From positions 1 to 19,107 of the forward strand of contig JANOAR010000299.1 in assembly GCA_031411235.1 (NCBI GenBank): DNA of 19,107 nt. Reading direction: 5' to 3'. Both the position numbers and the translations under genes were made by a program. The notes below the pieces were generated by a model that searched no databases, was not told the DNA's origin, and saw only the letters and a program-made list of their open reading frames with translations. Source of the stretch: JANOAR01 sp031411235. GTDB lineage: Bacteria; Verrucomicrobiota; Verrucomicrobiia; Verrucomicrobiales; Verrucomicrobiaceae. Shown here piece by piece: positions 7,114 to 14,925 of this stretch (position 1 is its first letter; each line of letters begins with the position of its first letter).

Positions 7114-7503
7114 GTGTCTGTCCGCTTCCATCGCCTTACCGGCCTCTCCGCTACCATTGATAATGTGGTCTATGATCCGTCGCTCAACGCGCCGCCAGAT
7201 CGCCCACATCCCTTCCTTTATTTCGTCACCATCCACAATGACTCGCCCGAAGCGGTGACGATTTTTGGCCGCAAATGGATCGTCCGCGATAGCGGCTGCA
7301 AGGGCCTCATCGTCGTAGAAGGCGACGGCGTGGTCGGCCAATTCCCGCGCATCGTCCCAGGCACCAGCTTCAGCTACAACAGCTACCATGTCGTGCGTGC
7401 CGACAGCAAAGCGATGGGCAGCTTCTTCGGCAATACCGACAGCGGCAAGAATGTCTGCGTGAAGCTGCCCGAGTTTAAAATGACGCCACCGATGATGGCT
7501 TGA
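7114..7503 (+). CDS. apaG: ApaG-domain protein
   Basis: This is a single ApaG domain (fibronectin type III-like fold) of about 130 aa. Motifs in order are HPFLYFVTIHNDSPEAVTIFGRKWIVRD, VVEGDGVVGQFPRIVPGTSFSYNSYHV, and a final LPEFKM strand. ApaG was linked genetically to Co2+/Mg2+ tolerance and diadenosine tetraphosphate in enterobacteria, and its biochemical role is uncertain. GTG at 7114 gives the usual ApaG length and leaves 78 bp to the divergent thiD start. The frame is open back to a TTG at 7054 (149 aa), but those added residues do not resemble the family. Neither start has a good ribosome-binding site. The metallo-hydrolase gene follows 9 nt after the stop, suggesting one operon. Confidence 0.88.
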   Translation: MSVRFHRLTGLSATIDNVVYDPSLNAPPDRPHPFLYFVTIHNDSPEAVTIFGRKWIVRDSGCKGLIVVEGDGVVGQFPRIVPGTSFSYNSYHVVRADSKAMGSFFGNTDSGKNVCVKLPEFKMTPPMMA

Positions 7504-7512
7504 GGAAGTGTC

Positions 7513-8397
7513 ATGCCGATCCACACCATCGACCTCTACTTCCAAGGCACCCCCGGCCTCATCGCGGCACATTTGATCGAGAGCGCTGGCACGCTAGCTC
7601 TGGTGGAAACAGGACCGGGCTCCTGCCATGCGGCGCTCATTGAAGGGCTTGGGAAACTAGGAGTCGTGCCAGCGGATGTGCGCCACGTCTTCATCACCCA
7701 CATCCACCTCGACCACGCGGGCGGCGCAGGCTGGTGGGCACAGCAGGGGGCGCAAGTCTATGTGCATGGGCGTGGCGCGGCGCATCTCATTGATCCCACG
7801 AAGCTCATCGACAGCGCTACACGCATCTATGGCACCGAGATGGATCGGCTCTGGGGCGCGATACTGCCTGCTCCCGCCGAACGCGTGACGGTGCTGGCCG
7901 ATGGCGATGCCGTAAGCGTCGGCGACGAGAAAGTGGTCGCCTGGGACACCCCCGGCCATGCGCGGCATCATCTCGCGTTTGGCATGGGCGACGCGTGTTT
8001 CACGGGCGATGTCGCAGGTGTGCGGCTCGCAGGCTGCGATTATCTTTCCGTCGCTGCCGCACCGCCACAGTTCGAGCCAGGGCCGTATGTGGCCTCGGTG
8101 GATCGGTTGCTCAGCCTCGGCTACGAGCGACTCTATCTCGCCCATTTCGGCAAGGTGGAAAACGTGCCCGAGCATCTGCAACGCTACCGCCAGCGCATCA
8201 TCGACGTGCATGAGTGCGTCGCCAACTGGTGGCGCGAAGGCTTGCCCAGCGAACAGATCGCGCAGAGCTACATGGCTGCCGAAAAAGCCATCGCGATGGG
8301 CTGCGGCGTCAGTGAAAGCGACTGGCAGCGCTATGAGTTAGCCAACGGTTCAGCGATGTGCGCGAGCGGCATCGAGCTGTACTGCCGCAAGGCATGA
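7513..8397 (+). CDS. Metallo-beta-lactamase-fold hydrolase
   Basis: This is a 294-aa protein of the MBL superfamily that should bind two metal ions. Seen motifs are THIHLDHAGG (HxHxDH, residues 63-68), DTPGHARHH (His149), FTGDVAG (Asp166) and LAHFGK (final His). The opening IDLYFQGTPGLIAAHLIE with LVETGPG is typical of the glyoxalase II-like/hydrolase branch rather than of antibiotic lactamases. The substrate is unknown. GAGGA at 7502-7506 is a good Shine-Dalgarno 6 nt before the ATG and overlaps the apaG stop codon, so translation of the two genes is probably linked. Confidence 0.93.
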   Translation: MPIHTIDLYFQGTPGLIAAHLIESAGTLALVETGPGSCHAALIEGLGKLGVVPADVRHVFITHIHLDHAGGAGWWAQQGAQVYVHGRGAAHLIDPTKLIDSATRIYGTEMDRLWGAILPAPAERVTVLADGDAVSVGDEKVVAWDTPGHARHHLAFGMGDACFTGDVAGVRLAGCDYLSVAAAPPQFEPGPYVASVDRLLSLGYERLYLAHFGKVENVPEHLQRYRQRIIDVHECVANWWREGLPSEQIAQSYMAAEKAIAMGCGVSESDWQRYELANGSAMCASGIELYCRKA

Positions 8398-8455
8398 TCC
8401 TTCTTTCCCTTGCCAATCCGCGCCTTGCACGCCAAGGGTGCCTCCCCCAAAAACT

Positions 8456-9250
8456 ATGAGCCGCGAAGCCAACCTCGACACCTTCTTCCGCGACGGTCGT
8501 ACCGTCATTCTCCCCATCGACCACGGCGTCGCCATTCCCGTGCCCGGCCTGGAGAACCCCTTCGGCCTCATTGAGCGAGTCAACCCCTGGGTCGATGGCT
8601 ACGTGATGAATCTCGGTACCGCCCTGCGCAGCGCCGACTTGACCGCTGGTAAAGGCGTCTGCCTACGCACCGACGTTTACAACGTACGCACCCAGGGCAA
8701 AGGCGCGGGTAGCATCCCCGTGTATGGCTGCGATACCGCCGAAATGGTCGGCGCGGGAGCCATCATGAACATGCTTTTCCCCTTCTCCGAGAACGAAGAG
8801 GCCATCACCCAAGCCTGTGCCGACCTCATCAGCCAGAGCCTGGAAAGCGACATCCCCGTGATCCTCGAAACCCTGCCCTACGGCCTCGGCCAAACCGATA
8901 AATACACGCTGGATAATGTGCGCTTCGCTGTGCGACTCGCCGCCGAACTCGGTGCCGATGTGGTCAAGACCGTTTACCCCACGAATGCCACCATGGAGGA
9001 GTTCAAATCCATCGTTCATGAGTGTTACGTGCCCCTCATCGTGCTCGGTGGCTCGGCCATGGGCGACGATGCTGGCCTTTTCAAAATGGTGGAGAACGCC
9101 ATGCGAGCAGGAGCCGCAGGCATCGCCATCGGGCGCAACGTCTGGCAGCACCCCAACCCCGTCGCCGTGGCTCGCAGCCTCGCCGCCCTCGTGCATGAAG
9201 AGGCCACCGCGCTGGAAGCCCTGGCACTGATGAAAGAAGCGCTCAAATAA
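8456..9250 (+). CDS. DeoC/FbaB/LsrF-type class I aldolase
   Basis: This is a TIM-barrel aldolase of 264 aa. ILPIDHG near the N-terminus, the Schiff-base lysine in DVVKTVYP (Lys171), the phosphate-binding LGGS (197-200) and GAAGIAIGRNVWQHPNP are the hallmarks of the family. The family includes archaeal-type fructose-1,6-bisphosphate aldolase, LsrF and aminodideoxyheptulosonate synthase. Sequence reading alone does not fix the substrate; a phosphorylated sugar is likely. The ATG at 8456 is preferred to the in-frame GTG at 8438, because MSREANLDTFF is a sensible N-terminus; neither has a clear ribosome-binding site. It is in the same direction as the metallo-hydrolase (58 nt upstream) and the secreted protein 24 nt downstream. 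Confidence 0.92.
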   Translation: MSREANLDTFFRDGRTVILPIDHGVAIPVPGLENPFGLIERVNPWVDGYVMNLGTALRSADLTAGKGVCLRTDVYNVRTQGKGAGSIPVYGCDTAEMVGAGAIMNMLFPFSENEEAITQACADLISQSLESDIPVILETLPYGLGQTDKYTLDNVRFAVRLAAELGADVVKTVYPTNATMEEFKSIVHECYVPLIVLGGSAMGDDAGLFKMVENAMRAGAAGIAIGRNVWQHPNPVAVARSLAALVHEEATALEALALMKEALK

Positions 9251-9274
9251 GCCAGTTCCACCGCCCCCATCGCC

Positions 9275-9982
9275 ATGAAAAATTCGTACCTCGCCTTCGT
9301 CATCGCCCTCACGAGCAGCCTGCCCCTCGCCGTCTCAGCCGCCGAAGGTACCGCAGCAGCACCCGAGGCAAAGGATAGCGCAGGTGCCGCCGTCGCCGGG
9401 GCACCGATGAAGACCTTCGCCTTCGACTGCGAAGCCTGGGAGCTGGGCGTCCCGCCAAAGGAAGTGTTCGTCGTCGATGGCACGATCAAAATCGCCGCGA
9501 GAGACGGGGGCAAAGTCATCATGATCGACGCCTCGCCCATCGTCGATGCCACCGCACAACTCGGCGACTCTGCTGTGGGCTCGGCGAGCATCGAAGCCAA
9601 AATTTTCGCATCGAAAAAGGGCCGCAGTTACCCACGCTTCGGCCTCAGCGTGCATGGCATGGCGGGCTACCGCGTCATCGTCAACTGCGCCAAAAAGCAG
9701 ATCGACCTCATCAAAGACGACGCCACCGTGAAGAGCGCCCCCTTCCCCTGGGCCACCGACACCTGGACTAAGCTCAAGATCGAAACCAAGCTCAACGAAG
9801 GTGGCAAGTGGCTCATCTCCGCCAAAGCCTGGGCCGCCGATGCCGCCGAGCCCGCCGAGCCCATGATCACCGAGAGCACCACCGGGCTGAAAGGCCAAGG
9901 CAAGTGTGCCTTTTGGGGCACACCCTTCTCCGAAATGCCGCTGTTCGTCGATGATGTGAAGGTCAGCGTGGCAGGGAAGTAG
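9275..9982 (+). CDS. Secreted protein of unknown function, LamG/DUF1080-like beta-sandwich likely
   Basis: The protein has 235 aa with a signal peptide (MKNSYLAFVIALTSSLPLAVSA, then AE). An Ala-rich linker follows (about 23-45), then a domain with alternating strands such as YRVIVNCAKKQIDLIKDD, TWTKLKIETKLNEGGKWLISAKAW and a final LFVDDVKVSVAGK. A last strand of the form 'F/VDDVxV' and the 'W..LKI' strand resemble concanavalin-like (LamG or DUF1080) sandwiches common in secreted proteins of this phylum; this is inference, and no catalytic residues were identified. It lies 24 nt after the aldolase and may be co-transcribed. Its TAG is inside a hairpin shared with the convergent peptidase gene. 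Confidence 0.75.
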   Translation: MKNSYLAFVIALTSSLPLAVSAAEGTAAAPEAKDSAGAAVAGAPMKTFAFDCEAWELGVPPKEVFVVDGTIKIAARDGGKVIMIDASPIVDATAQLGDSAVGSASIEAKIFASKKGRSYPRFGLSVHGMAGYRVIVNCAKKQIDLIKDDATVKSAPFPWATDTWTKLKIETKLNEGGKWLISAKAWAADAAEPAEPMITESTTGLKGQGKCAFWGTPFSEMPLFVDDVKVSVAGK

Positions 9983-9995
9983 CTCGCGCTACTTC
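9976..9995. terminator. Small hairpin containing both convergent stop codons
   Basis: GAAGTAGC (9976-9983) and GCTACTTC (9988-9995) form a perfect 8-bp stem with a TCGC loop. The TAG of the + gene (9980-9982) and the TAG of the - gene (9989-9991) sit symmetrically in its two arms. There is no T-tract, so its role as a terminator is only possible. Confidence 0.45.
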
Positions 9996-12814
9996 ACCGC
10001 ATCGGGGATGATCCCGATCATCGTCGCGCGGTTGCCTTTGAGGTAATCCTTCGCCAGGGCTTCCAGTTCTTCTTTTTTGATGTTGGCGAAGTCAGCCACG
10101 AGGCTGCGGCTCCAGTCCAGGCGTTGCGGTTGCTCTTGGCAATTGCGCAGCACGCGCTGGCTCCAGTAGTTGTTATCGCGGCGCATTTGTTCGAGCTGCG
10201 TGAGCTGCGGCTTGCGGGCGCGCTCGAATTCATCATCGCTGATTTTACCATTCGCGAGTTCATCACCGAGTGCCGCAACGATAGGACCGACCTTCGCCAC
10301 ATGATCCGGCTTCAGCGTGATGATCGCGCTCATATAGCCGTAGCCTGTATAGGCATCGCTGGGCAAATGGTAGCAACTCGGGCTGTAACTTTCGCCCAGT
10401 TCCTCGCGCACCTTGAGCCGCAGGCGGTCATCCAGAATCTGGCCCAGCAGACTCAGTCGGCGGGTCTTTTGAATGTCATACATGTCCGTCGTCGGCCAGT
10501 AAACCAAGGCATAGGCACGCTCGATCTCTGTGGCGAAATGGAAGTCCTTGGCCTTCGGCTCGGTAGGGAATTTCACATCGCGAGCCGCAGTGAAGTCCGC
10601 CTTCTTATCAGCACGTTTGGGCAGGGCACCGAGCGTCTTGGCAACGACAGCAATCGTCGCTTCCAAGTCGAAGTCACCGACCACCGCCACTTCCATGTAG
10701 CTCTCGGCCAGCGGCTTCGCGAGCCAGGCCTTGGCCTCAGCCAGCGTGCGCTTCTCGATCTCGGCACGCGGGGCCAAGCCAAAGCGATGATCGCCGCTGT
10801 GAATGAAGGCCACCACCTTGTCACTCATCACGCCTTCCGCCGTGTTTTCCATCTCCTTGTACATAGGCTCCAGCCCTTTCATAAAGGTTCGCGCCGCCTC
10901 TTCACGGTAGCCAGGAGCGGTGAGATAGGCCGTGAGTAGCTGCAACTCGGCCTCCATGTCCTGGGGTGTGGTCTTGCCTGCGAGGAGGAAGGTGTCGTCG
11001 CCAATGATGAAGTCCGCGCCCACGCTCTTGCTCGCGAAAAGACGGCGCAAGTCATCGCTGCTGTGTTTTTCCAACGCTCCCATTTCAAACACACTGCCCG
11101 TGAAGGCCGCGAGGCCTGGCTTGTCGGCAGGGAGTTCCATTTTCCCGCCACCGAAGCCGATGCTGATGCTCATGGCGTTCTTCTGGAACGGCGTCTTTTT
11201 GAGGTTCACCCGCACGTTGTTTTCAAACACCAGTTGAGTGATCTCCAGGTCTTTCACTTCGCTGCGACTGGCGATCTTCCCAGCCGGGCCGAAGTCGGTG
11301 TAGGCAAAGGCTTCCGTCTTCTCCGCCACAGGGGCAGCGACGGGCTTTGACGCGCTGTCATTGTAGGCCGCGAGGATGGTTTTCGACGCATCACCTTCGA
11401 GCTTCAGATTGCCCCCGACAAATACTTGAATGTCCTTCGTCGCCCAGCTTTGGCGCAGTGCGGCGAGGCACTCCTCCTTGGTCAAGGTCGCGACAGCGGC
11501 TTCGACACGCGCCTGATCCGCGACGGGGTCGGTGAAGACCTTGACACTCGCGAGCACGCTGCTGAGTTGCGAGGCTAGCTCCTTCGACTTGCGCGTGCTG
11601 GCCTGCTCAGCGCGTAGCTTGGCTTTCTTTAAAATTTCAGCCTTCGCCTCGTCGAACTCAGCATCGTTGAAGCCATGCTCCAGCGCCCGACGCAGTTCTT
11701 GCTCAATGACGGCCAAGGCCGCCTGCCACTGCTCAGGTTTACACTTCGCCATCACGCCATTCACTTCGACGAATTGCAGGTATTCATACGAGTAACCCTC
11801 GGCAGCGAGGAAGGGGGCACCCTCCGCTTTGGCGAGCTTGGTGAAGCGCTGGTTCATCATCAAATCCGCAAAATCGCGCACCATCAGTTCACGACGACGG
11901 GCGGCAGTGTCGGGCTTTTTCGAGGCTGGAAACATCGCTTCGATGCTGATGTCCGTAGAGGCAGATTCCAGCTCCGTGTGCAGCTTGGCGATGAGGCCAC
12001 GCCCCTGGCTTACCTTGCCAAAGTCGGGATTCGCCTTGTCAGCACGCTTGGGCTTGGCACTGGCGAAGGCCGACTCGATGTGCTTCTTCACCATCGCCAC
12101 ATCCACATCGCCGACCACCACCATGATGGCACGCGAAGGCGTGTAGTAGGTCTCATAAAAATCAACGAAGCGTGGGCGCTGCATGGTCTTCAGCGTCGCG
12201 TCGATACCGATCGGCAAGCGGCTTGAAATTTTGCCCTCGGGCAGCGCAAACTTAAAGCCCGCCAGCATCGTGCGGTAGTCCACGGAATCACGCGCCAGCT
12301 TCTCCGACTGGATCACGCCGCGCTCCTTGTCGATCTCCCCTGCCCCGAGCAACATGCCATCCAAGTCATCGCGAAAGAGCTTCATCGCATCCGCCACCAG
12401 CGTCTCATCCACCTTCGGCAACTCTAGCTGATATACCGTTTCTTTGAACGAGGTGTGCGCATTGGTATCCGCGCCAAAGCCCATGCCTAGGCGCTGGAAA
12501 TACTCGACGAGGGAACCCGCTGCGAAGTTCTTGGAACCATTAAAGGCCATGTGCTCCAGGAAGTGCGCCATGCCCTGCTGGTCATCGTCTTCCATCAGCG
12601 AGCCCACGTCCATGTAGAGGCGCAGACTGGCGCGGCCCGGAGGTTCCTGGTTGGGCAGGATCACATAGCGCAAACCATTATCGAGGCTGCCAAAGGTTGC
12701 TTTGGGATCAGGCTTCAGATCGCTCACCGCCTGCGGCCAGGGACGAACTTCAGCAAGGGTGAATGAGGAGCAAACAGCGAGGAGGAGCGAGGTAAGCAGA
12801 GCGAGTCTTTTCAT
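9989..12814 (-). CDS. M16 family zinc metallopeptidase (two M16 halves)
   Basis: This is a secreted or periplasmic pitrilysin-like peptidase of 941 aa from the ATG at 12814, which opens a normal signal peptide (MKRLALLTSLLLAVCSSFTLAE). The active half has HFLEH (His84, Glu87, His88) in the inverted zinc motif and the distal glutamate in ERGVIQSE (Glu171). DFYETYYTPSRAIMVVVGD is the typical M16 strand. The second half (about residue 510 on: SISIGFGGGKMELP..GLAAFTG) repeats the fold without HxxEH, as usual for the inactive half; LRLKVREELGESYSP is a typical C-terminal element. The frame is open to an ATG at 12844, but that would put ten residues before the signal peptide. No strong ribosome-binding site is present. 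Confidence 0.95.
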   Translation of the reverse strand: MKRLALLTSLLLAVCSSFTLAEVRPWPQAVSDLKPDPKATFGSLDNGLRYVILPNQEPPGRASLRLYMDVGSLMEDDDQQGMAHFLEHMAFNGSKNFAAGSLVEYFQRLGMGFGADTNAHTSFKETVYQLELPKVDETLVADAMKLFRDDLDGMLLGAGEIDKERGVIQSEKLARDSVDYRTMLAGFKFALPEGKISSRLPIGIDATLKTMQRPRFVDFYETYYTPSRAIMVVVGDVDVAMVKKHIESAFASAKPKRADKANPDFGKVSQGRGLIAKLHTELESASTDISIEAMFPASKKPDTAARRRELMVRDFADLMMNQRFTKLAKAEGAPFLAAEGYSYEYLQFVEVNGVMAKCKPEQWQAALAVIEQELRRALEHGFNDAEFDEAKAEILKKAKLRAEQASTRKSKELASQLSSVLASVKVFTDPVADQARVEAAVATLTKEECLAALRQSWATKDIQVFVGGNLKLEGDASKTILAAYNDSASKPVAAPVAEKTEAFAYTDFGPAGKIASRSEVKDLEITQLVFENNVRVNLKKTPFQKNAMSISIGFGGGKMELPADKPGLAAFTGSVFEMGALEKHSSDDLRRLFASKSVGADFIIGDDTFLLAGKTTPQDMEAELQLLTAYLTAPGYREEAARTFMKGLEPMYKEMENTAEGVMSDKVVAFIHSGDHRFGLAPRAEIEKRTLAEAKAWLAKPLAESYMEVAVVGDFDLEATIAVVAKTLGALPKRADKKADFTAARDVKFPTEPKAKDFHFATEIERAYALVYWPTTDMYDIQKTRRLSLLGQILDDRLRLKVREELGESYSPSCYHLPSDAYTGYGYMSAIITLKPDHVAKVGPIVAALGDELANGKISDDEFERARKPQLTQLEQMRRDNNYWSQRVLRNCQEQPQRLDWSRSLVADFANIKKEELEALAKDYLKGNRATMIGIIPDAVK

Positions 12815-12844
12815 GGAGAGGTAGGCGTGGAAAGCGCAAACCAT

Positions 12845-13551
12845 AACGATGCTCGCGGGTAGTGACGAACGCTTATGATGAAAATAAATAACGATTCAGG
12901 TTCCCCTCCCGGAGGGAGGGCAGGGCAAACGCACTCACGCCCCATGAAGCCGCCAAGGCCGTGATCCCTTGGAATACCTCCCTTTCCGTTCGCCAGAACG
13001 CGGCGCCCCACTTCCAAAACGCGGCGCTGCACTCGCGAATCGCTGGCCGATTCCAATAAGGACAACTCATCCTCCAGCCACCGCACCCCTCACAGGTCAT
13101 CCAGCAGGCTCACGATCTCCCCCGCGCCTAGTGGCGAGCCAAGCACCGTAGCCTTGGCCGTGAGGCCGGGGTGGGCGAGGGATTACCACACGCTCGTTAC
13201 GCCCCATCAAACGCCCCCCTCCTGCTCACGCTACAAGCGAGGGGGCTCGCTCAGCACATAGCGCCTGTACCACTGCACCTGCGGCTCCTCCGCCCGAGGC
13301 AACCTCTGCCGCCTCCGCATTACCCCACGCCACCGATCCTCCAGGCGTGGCTCTGGCCTGTCGGGTTCGGCGGGTATAAGCGCGTTATCCGACAGATTTT
13401 CCCCCAATAACAAAGCTCTTGCGGCAATGGCGACATTTTGCGTAGCTTTGCTCAATAGGGCAACAAATCCGTCGGCTATAAGAACGCTGGGACAAAACCC
13501 ACAAATTAGTCGCTGATCCAACTGTTCGGCCAAGCAACGGAGTCTATCGCC
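12845..13551. other. Gene-poor stretch with inverted repeats
   Basis: No ORF here has a recognisable product. It contains the dispersed motif at 12987-13004 and a 7-bp inverted repeat CTGTCGG/CCGACAG at 13358-13364 and 13389-13395. CAAAGCT/AGCTTTG arms also lie around 13411-13450. A - strand ORF (13533-13231) has protein-like composition in its second half, with RAEEPQVQWYRRYVLSEPP, but was not recognised and could be a gene remnant. Confidence 0.5.
12987..13004. repeat. Copy 1 of dispersed motif CGTTCGCCAGAACGCGGC
   Basis: It matches 18355-18372 at 17 of 18 positions (G/A difference at position 6). Both copies are intergenic. A partial third copy, AAACGCGGCGC, occurs nearby at about 13017. 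Confidence 0.55.
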
Positions 13552-14211
13552 ATGAGTATCATTCGATACCTTCCCTTGATCGTCCCTCTTTTGGTGTCAG
13601 CCACAGAGCCTACTCGGACGCCTTTCACCTTGAGAACGACATTACCTGTGGGGGTATCATTACTCACGCCTCCGGCGGGAGCCACGGTTTCGGGTCCCAA
13701 GGTCGAGGATGGCGCTGAGACGTTTCAAGTTGCCAGTGCCACCGGAGGCGAGCCTTCGATAGTGATCGAGGTGGCAGATAGGGACCGTAAGGTTCTCTGG
13801 CACCACGATTATGGATTCGACGAAAGTGCCGTTCCAGGATGCAGCATCGCCGTTGACTGTCATCCAACACTTCCGCTCCTGCTCATCCATTGGTATGGCT
13901 ACAAGTGGAATCACGTTCATACCTTGCTGTTTGTTGACTCAACCGATAAGAAGCTTCGGGTGCTGGAGTATCGTGCGAGTGAGGCTGACCTCACTCCGTT
14001 GATTCGAGCCGCCAACGAACAGTCGAAGGACTTCAAATACCTTTACCACCCCCAGTCATTCACGGCCAGCGGAGTCACTTTCGAGTGCATACCGCTCCAG
14101 AATGGGTCAGGCCATCCTTTTGCCCAGGATCACCGTTTTTGGTTCACTGTTTCAACCGACGTCAGTCGGGACTTCAAGAACACAGCGAAGACAGCCAAGC
14201 CGCATGAATGA
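13552..14211 (+). CDS. Hypothetical secreted protein, lone and atypical in composition
   Basis: The protein has 219 aa. Its N-terminus MSIIRYLPLIVPLLVSATEP is hydrophobic and short, compatible with a signal peptide. The rest contains a stretch resembling a beta-rich domain (SIVIEVADRDRKVLWHHDYGFD) and several His/Trp/Tyr residues (HWYGYKWNHVHTLLFVD). No family was recognised. CGGAG about 11 nt before the ATG could be a ribosome-binding site. Third codon positions use more A and T than the neighbouring core genes, and the gene stands alone between non-coding blocks, so acquisition by transfer is plausible. GTTCGGCCAA occurs both 30 nt before the gene and at the end of the long hairpin after it. 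Confidence 0.65.
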   Translation: MSIIRYLPLIVPLLVSATEPTRTPFTLRTTLPVGVSLLTPPAGATVSGPKVEDGAETFQVASATGGEPSIVIEVADRDRKVLWHHDYGFDESAVPGCSIAVDCHPTLPLLLIHWYGYKWNHVHTLLFVDSTDKKLRVLEYRASEADLTPLIRAANEQSKDFKYLYHPQSFTASGVTFECIPLQNGSGHPFAQDHRFWFTVSTDVSRDFKNTAKTAKPHE

Positions 14212-14213
14212 GA

Positions 14214-14307
14214 GGCCGTACGACCCGGATACAGGTAGCGGCTCGTATGGCATCTATCGTGTCATCGCGCCCGCCCGCCGCTGTCTCTGAGCTTGGGTCG
14301 TTCGGCC
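14214..14307. repeat. Long imperfect hairpin downstream of the lone hypothetical gene
   Basis: Arms 14214-14226 and 14295-14307 pair at 12 of 13 positions (T/T mismatch). Inside, ACAG plus CGGC (14231-14242) can pair with GCCGCTGT (14277-14284) with a bulge. The right arm ends in GTTCGGCC, which also occurs at 13522 before the gene. The layout recalls an integron attC site in length (94 nt) and position, but the boxes do not fit the GTTRRRY/RYYYAAC consensus. Confidence 0.4.
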
Positions 14308-14378
14308 AACTAGAACACGCCACACAGTCACAAACTCTGTTTGCATAGGTTTTCGAGGCATTCAAATCTAGAACCATC

Positions 14379-14774
14379 ATGCATCGCAAAATAATCCTTC
14401 ATTTTTCCACCAAGGACGTGCCGAGAGCACGAGCTTTTTACACCGCACTTGGTTTCACCCTGAACGAACAGTTCAGCGGAGAGGGGTGTGTTTGCATCGT
14501 CATCAGCGACACTATTAGCGCCATGTTTTCAGTGGAGTCTTTGTTTTCCACCTTTTCGCCGCGAGGTATCTGTGACACCGCCAAGTTCCTCGAGGTTCTG
14601 AATTGCCTCAGTTGCACCAGCCGAGCGGAAGTTGATGATATGATTCAGAGAGCAGTGGCTGCTGGCGGCTCGACCTTCGAGGAAGCGGAAGATCATGGGT
14701 TCATGTATCAGCACAGCTTCCTTGATCCCGATGGCCATGGATGGAATTTGATGCACATGCCAGAGGCAGCATGA
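14379..14774 (+). CDS. VOC (glyoxalase/bleomycin-resistance fold) protein
   Basis: This is a single-domain VOC protein of 131 aa, made of two beta-alpha-beta-beta-beta modules. The first begins IILHFSTKDVPRARAFYTALGFTLNE; the second has EVDDMIQRAVAAGG and ends FLDPDGHGWNLMHM. Such proteins bind a divalent metal and catalyse lyase, dioxygenase or isomerase reactions, or bind a drug; which of these applies cannot be told. Glu/His metal ligands are not certain from this reading. It is a single gene with an A/T-richer start than the core genes and non-coding DNA on both sides, consistent with an acquired cassette-like gene. Confidence 0.88.
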   Translation: MHRKIILHFSTKDVPRARAFYTALGFTLNEQFSGEGCVCIVISDTISAMFSVESLFSTFSPRGICDTAKFLEVLNCLSCTSRAEVDDMIQRAVAAGGSTFEEAEDHGFMYQHSFLDPDGHGWNLMHMPEAA

Positions 14775-14832
14775 CATCAACTACAGCGAGAACGAGGCCA
14801 AACGGATGCAGGCAACGGCTTGAACGGCAGCT

Positions 14833-14870
14833 ATCAGGTTCACTCGATGGGTGGATCGGATGAACCTGAT
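14833..14870. repeat. Strong hairpin downstream of the VOC gene
   Basis: Arms ATCAGGTTCA (14833-14842) and TGAACCTGAT (14861-14870) pair perfectly. The inner CGAT/ATCG (14845-14848, 14855-14858) continues the stem across a C/A mismatch and a T-G pair. It has no T-tract on either strand, so it is a weak terminator candidate; it may instead act in the leader of the permease gene, whose ATG is 56 nt downstream. Confidence 0.55.
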
Positions 14871-14925
14871 AAGGGCTGAAGAGACTCCCTGGATTTCCGC
14901 CAAAGCACTGCCATAGGCTAGGGCC

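Noticed and set aside
10124..10939. 271-aa + strand ORF antisense to the M16 peptidase
   Set aside because: It overlaps a conserved M16 coding region, and its product shows no family motif.
13231..13533. 100-aa - strand ORF as a real gene
   Set aside because: Part of it looks protein-like, but there is no recognised family or ribosome-binding site; kept only as a possible remnant.
14214..14307. Canonical integron attC site
   Set aside because: No GTTRRRY or RYYYAAC boxes and no integrase in the window; only the general layout is similar.
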